Shown here piece by piece: positions 7,952 to 12,796 of a DNA stretch of 12,796 nt; the stretch's first letter is position 1, and each line of letters begins with the position of its first letter. The position numbers were made by a program, and so were the translations under genes. This DNA is from Flammeovirgaceae bacterium UBA4659. Lineage in GTDB: Bacteria > Bacteroidota > Bacteroidia > Cytophagales > Cyclobacteriaceae. The stretch covers positions 15,369 through 28,164 of the forward strand of contig DHLV01000010.1 of assembly GCA_002405445.1 (NCBI GenBank), in the 5' to 3' direction. Under the pieces are notes generated by a model. It did no database searches, had not been told where the DNA came from, and saw only the letters and a program-made list of their open reading frames with translations.

Positions 7952-10900
7952 TCACTACCAACTTGCGGTACACAGGCACTTTGCCCTCTGCGCCTATCAA
8001 CACAAAGTACACACCATTTGACAACTGCGATACGTCCACCGTTTTGATACCGTTGTTGGCATCGCTAAAGTCACCGCTTTCAACAAAAATTCCACGCTGA
8101 TCCGAAATCTTCCAAATGCTGCCGGCAGGGAATTCGCCCGGAGCAGCAAAATTGAATTTTCCGTTGGCCGGATTGGGGAAAATCTGTATTTGATTGATCT
8201 GCGCCATAAAGGGATCATCCTCCACTGCGGTGATCGGTGAATTTGTTTTGCGCGGAGCATCGATGACGACACTCTGGTATACTTCTCCTGTGTTCTTGTC
8301 TTGCACAAAACCGATCAGCTTCAAATTGTTGATGTTGTACACGCGGGTGTTGATTTCCACCTCTTGTGCGGGGTTAGGAATTATTAAAGACTGCCCTTTA
8401 ACAAAAGCCTGAGTGATCGTAATTCCATCTGGCTTGGTAGGGTCACTGCCATACAACAACTTTTTCATCACATTGCGGTAAGTCAATCCACCCAGTACAA
8501 TATTATCCTCCACCAAAGCCACTTGCGCAATCAGCGGGACATTCACCGCAGTATCTGCGGTAATGGTAAGCCGTGCATTGATGAAAGTGCTCTTGTTCGT
8601 TGGGATCGTGTCCAATTTCAACGTGAATTTGGGCGGCACCAATGCCCTGCGGTCTATCTCAACGTTGTTCAACTTAGTGGTAGTGCCATCAAATAAGCCA
8701 TTGTTTCGCAAGCCATCCATAAAAGTCCGTGGAGGTTGTGCCACGCCATAGCTTGCCGCGCGTATGTTCGGGTCAGTCGGGTTATCAATATTCAATTGAT
8801 CGCCCGTACCAGCCGAAAAACCGATGTGATATTGGATGCTGTTGAAATCGCTGTTGCCCACACCTCGCAATATTTCTTCTGTTGCAAAAAGTCCATCCAG
8901 ATAGGTGTCTGCGGCCCTGCTTCCGGTGAGGCTCAGGTTTGTGAAGTGCTCGACCAATACGTTGCGATTCTTTTCACCTACATAAACATTGTCGATGGCA
9001 AAGCCATCAAACGTTTTGGTGGGATCGCTGTTGGCCGTACTTGCGAAAGCAAAACGTATCCGCACTTGCTGGCGTTCTTGCAATGCAGTATTCGGAATCA
9101 TGTCCAGATTAAAGGCAGCGCGTTTCCACCTCCCTTGCTTATCTGTCCATCCGTAACTGCCTATCAGCTGATTTCCCGGATTTGAGGGTAACACAGAGCT
9201 GTTATACCAATTGATACCTGCGTTTTGCCCGGGCATGGGCGCTACAGCAAACCAATTAATCCCACCGTCAATTGAGTATTGCAGTACAGTACCGTCCAGA
9301 TTGCTCTGGGCATCCGACCAATAGTCAAACGAAATCATTGGCCTTTTGAGTTGCTGAAGGTCAAAGCAGGGGCCATTCAAAGCAGCACCTTGATTCAGGT
9401 GGTACGAAGACCCTGGCCCCGTGATGTTAGCGCCTGTCCACCAAGCCTTTAAACTGCCATTAGCACCCTGCTTGATGCTGTTTCCGTTGACAGGCCCCCA
9501 AATCCAATCATCAAATTGGCTTAATTCAAAAACAGTGCCCATTCTCGTGAGAAGCTTCTCAGAAACCCAATTGGCATTTGACGCTTCGAAGTCTGTTGTA
9601 TAGGGCGCACCGGCACTAGGCTTTACTGTAACACCTGCCGGCAAAATGAAAAGCGTCTTTGCCGCAGAACTCGAGCAACCATCATCCGTTTGAACGTTTT
9701 GTGTTATCGTATATGACCCGGGAATCATGTAATTGTGTTCCGGCCTGCGATTAGTTCCCTTTGTTAGACCACCGTGAGTGCCAGATGGAACCGTTCCAGC
9801 CGCAGGGACGTTCGTGAGCTGGTAACCATCTCCGAAGTCCCAAGTGAAAGTCGTAATGTTGCTAATACCGGGCGGTGTTCCACCCACCACATTACCTGTT
9901 TTGTCCTCAAAAATAGTAAAGTCGTTTGTACATATTTTTGATGAAGCGAAATCCACGATTGGCACGGCTCCAACTCTGATGGCTAAAGTGGACGATGCCA
10001 CACAACCTTCATTGGTAACTACCCGTAGCTTAACATTAAAATTTCCGGGTACAGGATAAGTGTAAGTGGCAGATATTGGTGTACCCGTTCCATTGCTTGA
10101 GAATGTGTTTCCATAATCCCAACTCCAGGAACTAATAAAAGCAGGAGACGCTACTGAGGAACTGCTGCCATCAAATACAATGGCGGATGAAATGCAATTG
10201 TTGACCGAATTTGATATGATAGCTGATGGTGCAGCAAAAATTTGCACTTCAAAAATATTATCAGTCTGTGCCCCAAAAGCATTAATGAACTGGTAATTGA
10301 TGTTGTAAATCCCCGGTGCAACACCGTCTGTGCTTACAAACCAAACACCAGATGTGTTTTTGAAAACTGAAAGGCCTGGTGTTAGTGAAATAAATTGGTT
10401 AGGGCCAGTGCCGGGTTGGTCATCAGGGGGATTACCGATTAAACGGAGATTCCCTTGATTGGCACAAAGTTGATGCCTCTGTGTTAAGTTGTCAAAATTT
10501 GCAAATACAGCAGGTGGTCCGGGGGAAATGAGTATTGAAAACTTAGCAGTTGTAACGGGGTTGACAATTATTGACTGAGATTGGGTGTTGGTGCAGCCAT
10601 TTGAGTTCGTGAATGAATATGTCACCGTATTTAATCCAAGGGTAACCGCGCTTGGATCAAAGGCGGCCTTGTCAACTGGACTTTGCACGGTTGTTCCAAT
10701 ATTCGAAGTCAACGGAGAGATGGTAAATACACCTCCAATTTGATTTCCCACTAAACTTTGAATCGGCCCATTCTCTGCTATTGTTGGCGGAAGCCCTGAA
10801 AATACGACAATCGGTAACGGGTTCACTGTTAAATTCATCTGATCTGACACAGCAACGCAAGGACCGGATCCGTCCGGATCATTAGCAGTCAACGTCAACG

Positions 10901-12796
10901 TTACGATGCTATTGATTTCATTAGGGTTTCTATAACTATAAAGAGCTGTTGGTGTAGCTACCGCAGTAAACGAGCCCAAACCTCCACTCCACACGACACC
11001 GTTTGGTGCATAGTTGATTGACCCTTGCATAGAAACAGAGGGTTGATCTTGGCATTGTTTCAAATCAATACCTGCCGTTATGCTGGCGGCACGGTTAATT
11101 GTAACGACTACGTCATCAAACTGAGCCGTGCAAGGCGATGTGGGTCCATCCGGATCATTGGTGGTTAGGCGGAAAGTTACAGTTCCATCCACATCAACCG
11201 CGTTAGTATTATACGTAGCATGCACGGATAGACCAGATACATTGGTGGCAGACAACGAGCCTGCGCCAGATACAATACTCCACAAACCAGTGGTAGCCGT
11301 ACCGCCTATGATGCCGCTCAATGTAATGGTGGGGGATTCGCAAACCGTATAATCAAGCGGTGCAGTAGCGATCGCCCTGCGGTTTACCTTTAATTGGAAC
11401 GTGCTTGTGGCTGGTGCACATACTGCTGAGCCACTTGTGGTAGTCAAAGAAAAGGTAATCGTATTGCCAAAATCAGCAGGCGCCAGAGTGTATAAAGGAC
11501 TGATGTTGGTGTTACTTGACAAGGTACCCGCACCGTTATGCGTCCACGCAATAGATCCGTTGGCTGATGTGGCAACCGTAGTTCGGGATGAGAATTGGAA
11601 AGTCGGAGTCCCTTCACACACTTCGGCATTGCTGCCAGCGTTGGCAGTTGGCGCGGGCACGATGTTCAAAACCATTGTTGATGTAACAAAATTGCAACTT
11701 CCGGTACTATTTCCACGCAATGTGAACATGACATTTCCGGTTTCCGTTGCTGATGCGAAATATGTTGGCGTCAGCGTATTTGCGTTAAACAAAGTACCTG
11801 ATCCGCTATGCGTCCATAGTACTGATGCAACATTTGAAGCCGATGCCGGTGTAGATTGGCTAGTGAAATTAAAGTTGGCTCCCTGACATATTTGTCCATT
11901 GCTTCCTGCATTGACTGCAACCACAGGTGTAATCGTAAGCACCATTTGACTTTGCGCATTAGGACAAACGCCATTACCAGTAGCAGTAAGGGTGAATGTG
12001 ACATTCCCCACTTCGCCTGCTCCGGGTGTGTACGTGGGAGAAAAGGTGTTGGCATTGGTGAGATTTCCCGTGCCGGTGTGCGTCCACAATAACCCTGCGA
12101 AATTGGATGCGCTGGCAGGGATAAAGCGTGATGCAAAATTGAATAAAGTACTCTGGCATGTTTCTGCATTTGTTCCGGCATTCACCACCGCTGACGGCCT
12201 AATTAACAACTGCATCGCGCTCGTGACAAAAGTACAACTGCCTAACCCATTAGCATGAAGCGTAAATGTCACCACACCAGTTTCTCCAATGCCGGGTTGG
12301 TACACCGGAGTGAGCGTATTCGCGTTCAACAATGTTCCGGTTCCTGAGTGAGTCCAAATGAGCGAACTAAAATTTGTAGCGGTTGCCCCAGTAGATTGAC
12401 CGGCAAAATTAAAGATGCTACCACTACAAATCTCAGCATTGCTGCCTGCATTTACTGTAACCGCAGGAGAAATTATCAGTTGAAATGAGCTTGATTTACT
12501 TGGACAGGTCCCGTTACCAGTTGCAGTTAGCGTGAAAGTGATCAAACCTGTCTCTCCTGTAGCAGGTATGTAAATGGGATTCAACGAATTTGCGTTAGAG
12601 AAGATACCCAGCCCTCCTGACCACGTGAGGGTATTAAAATTGCTAGCCGATGCAACGACACCTCGGCTTGCTAAGTTATAATTTAACCCTTGGCACACCT
12701 CTCCGTTGCCGCCCGCAGAAACGGTTACAGCAGGTGTAATAGTAAGTTGCATCGTACTGGTGCGCGTAGCGCAGCTGCCGTTGCCCGTGGCCGTCA
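7938..12796 (-). CDS. Giant T9SS-secreted multidomain surface protein (adhesin-like), N-terminus beyond the right edge
   Basis: The frame is open to the right edge (1618 residues seen; the methionine codon at 12752 is internal). Residues are numbered here from that codon. Domains in order: a tandem array of about 90-residue Ig-like units (to about 644); two further Ig-like segments (about 645-733 and 735-842); two PKD domains (about 843-925 and 930-1037) with WSWDYGN and WDFGDG; a jelly-roll domain of MAM or choice-of-anchor-J type (about 1051-1260, ending FDGFAIDNVYVGE); an Omp28/thioredoxin-like domain (about 1264-1500) without cysteines; and a T9SS type A sorting domain (about 1523-1604) with IFPNPANGKFNF and LSNGVYFVLIGAEGK. 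The sorting domain directs passage across the outer membrane and is normally removed on attachment or release. The array resembles cell-surface adhesins of gliding or matrix-forming Bacteroidota. No catalytic site was recognised. It converges on the kinase gene, overlapping its 3' end by 14 bp, so it is separately transcribed. Confidence 0.92.
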   Translation of the reverse strand, partial: TATGNGSCATRTSTMQLTITPAVTVSAGGNGEVCQGLNYNLASRGVVASASNFNTLTWSGGLGIFSNANSLNPIYIPATGETGLITFTLTATGNGTCPSKSSSFQLIISPAVTVNAGSNAEICSGSIFNFAGQSTGATATNFSSLIWTHSGTGTLLNANTLTPVYQPGIGETGVVTFTLHANGLGSCTFVTSAMQLLIRPSAVVNAGTNAETCQSTLFNFASRFIPASASNFAGLLWTHTGTGNLTNANTFSPTYTPGAGEVGNVTFTLTATGNGVCPNAQSQMVLTITPVVAVNAGSNGQICQGANFNFTSQSTPASASNVASVLWTHSGSGTLFNANTLTPTYFASATETGNVMFTLRGNSTGSCNFVTSTMVLNIVPAPTANAGSNAEVCEGTPTFQFSSRTTVATSANGSIAWTHNGAGTLSSNTNISPLYTLAPADFGNTITFSLTTTSGSAVCAPATSTFQLKVNRRAIATAPLDYTVCESPTITLSGIIGGTATTGLWSIVSGAGSLSATNVSGLSVHATYNTNAVDVDGTVTFRLTTNDPDGPTSPCTAQFDDVVVTINRAASITAGIDLKQCQDQPSVSMQGSINYAPNGVVWSGGLGSFTAVATPTALYSYRNPNEINSIVTLTLTANDPDGSGPCVAVSDQMNLTVNPLPIVVFSGLPPTIAENGPIQSLVGNQIGGVFTISPLTSNIGTTVQSPVDKAAFDPSAVTLGLNTVTYSFTNSNGCTNTQSQSIIVNPVTTAKFSILISPGPPAVFANFDNLTQRHQLCANQGNLRLIGNPPDDQPGTGPNQFISLTPGLSVFKNTSGVWFVSTDGVAPGIYNINYQFINAFGAQTDNIFEVQIFAAPSAIISNSVNNCISSAIVFDGSSSSVASPAFISSWSWDYGNTFSSNGTGTPISATYTYPVPGNFNVKLRVVTNEGCVASSTLAIRVGAVPIVDFASSKICTNDFTIFEDKTGNVVGGTPPGISNITTFTWDFGDGYQLTNVPAAGTVPSGTHGGLTKGTNRRPEHNYMIPGSYTITQNVQTDDGCSSSAAKTLFILPAGVTVKPSAGAPYTTDFEASNANWVSEKLLTRMGTVFELSQFDDWIWGPVNGNSIKQGANGSLKAWWTGANITGPGSSYHLNQGAALNGPCFDLQQLKRPMISFDYWSDAQSNLDGTVLQYSIDGGINWFAVAPMPGQNAGINWYNSSVLPSNPGNQLIGSYGWTDKQGRWKRAAFNLDMIPNTALQERQQVRIRFAFASTANSDPTKTFDGFAIDNVYVGEKNRNVLVEHFTNLSLTGSRAADTYLDGLFATEEILRGVGNSDFNSIQYHIGFSAGTGDQLNIDNPTDPNIRAASYGVAQPPRTFMDGLRNNGLFDGTTTKLNNVEIDRRALVPPKFTLKLDTIPTNKSTFINARLTITADTAVNVPLIAQVALVEDNIVLGGLTYRNVMKKLLYGSDPTKPDGITITQAFVKGQSLIIPNPAQEVEINTRVYNINNLKLIGFVQDKNTGEVYQSVVIDAPRKTNSPITAVEDDPFMAQINQIQIFPNPANGKFNFAAPGEFPAGSIWKISDQRGIFVESGDFSDANNGIKTVDVSQLSNGVYFVLIGAEGKVPVYRKLVVINQQ
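10821..12796 (-). repeat. Tandem array of about 90-residue Ig-like units, one cysteine pair each
   Basis: Seven full units and the tail of an eighth are seen in the protein. Approximate unit boundaries on the minus strand are 12719, 12452, 12182, 11912, 11642, 11366, 11078 and 10821, giving units of 89, 90, 90, 90, 92, 96 and 86 residues. Each opens with a NAGsNaEiC-like motif and most contain WTHsGtGtL and a FTL.A.G.GsC motif. Every full unit has exactly two cysteines, 63-70 residues apart (for example 109/173, 199/263 and 289/353), probably a disulfide. Units 1-4 alternate between two subtypes, while units 6 and 7 are more divergent and carry a DPDG loop before the second cysteine. The repeats are clear in protein but diverged in DNA, so the expansion is not recent. 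The array continues past the window edge. Confidence 0.88.

Noticed and set aside
8736..9185. Plus-strand open frame of 149 codons opposite the adhesin C-terminal domains
   Set aside because: It is antisense to well-defined domains, with no family resemblance and no promoter or spacing that supports it.
11401..11886. Plus-strand open frame of 161 codons opposite the adhesin repeats
   Set aside because: It lies antisense to a clear repeat array, shows no recognisable domain, and its repeated valine- and alanine-rich words mirror the repeats on the coding strand.
12750..12752. ATG at 12752 as the start of the secreted protein
   Set aside because: The frame continues upstream to the window edge with the tail of another repeat unit (TATGNGSC followed by TSTMQL), and no signal peptide follows this ATG.

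Overview
The window looks like chromosomal DNA of a Bacteroidota member, probably a Cytophagales-type bacterium. The evidence is a very large secreted protein ending in a type A sorting domain of the type IX secretion system (T9SS), which is confined to this phylum. In addition, start codons lack clear Shine-Dalgarno sequences, and the main intergenic regions carry TAnnTTTG elements, the -7 motif of Bacteroidota promoters. This placement rests on protein families and promoter motifs, not on a marker gene. No RNA genes, insertion sequences, CRISPR arrays or attachment sites were found.

Layout. (1) Positions 1-2747, minus strand: a long exported tetratricopeptide-repeat protein whose C-terminus lies beyond the left edge. 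(2) Positions 2748-2951: a 204-bp AT-rich gap with a candidate promoter and a 12-bp palindrome. (3) Positions 2952-4550, minus strand: holA (DNA polymerase III delta subunit) and a rhomboid protease, separated by 3 bp and probably co-transcribed. (4) Positions 4551-4637: a short divergent intergenic region with a perfect 10-bp inverted repeat; each arm contains an outward-facing TAAATTTG. (5) Positions 4638-7951, plus strand: an NtrC-type sigma-54 response regulator overlapping by 1 bp a soluble hybrid histidine kinase (PAS, HisKA, HATPase, receiver, HPt). Together they contain every step of a His-Asp-His-Asp phosphorelay. (6) Positions 7938-12796, minus strand: the C-terminal 1618 residues of a giant multidomain T9SS-secreted protein. 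Its gene converges on the kinase gene and overlaps its 3' end by 14 bp.

How the genes may work together. The kinase/regulator pair is almost certainly one signalling unit: its cytosolic PAS domain would sense an internal cue and the final output is sigma-54-dependent transcription. Its target genes are not visible, because no well-spaced -24/-12 site was found in the intergenic regions. The giant secreted protein carries a tandem array of about 90-residue Ig-like units, each with one cysteine pair, then PKD domains, a jelly-roll-like domain, an Omp28/thioredoxin-like domain that has lost its active-site cysteines, and the sorting domain. It looks like a surface adhesin or matrix protein. I see no proof of a wholly new system. 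The points most worth a second look are the degenerate thioredoxin-like domain, the alternating repeat array and the symmetric divergent promoter.
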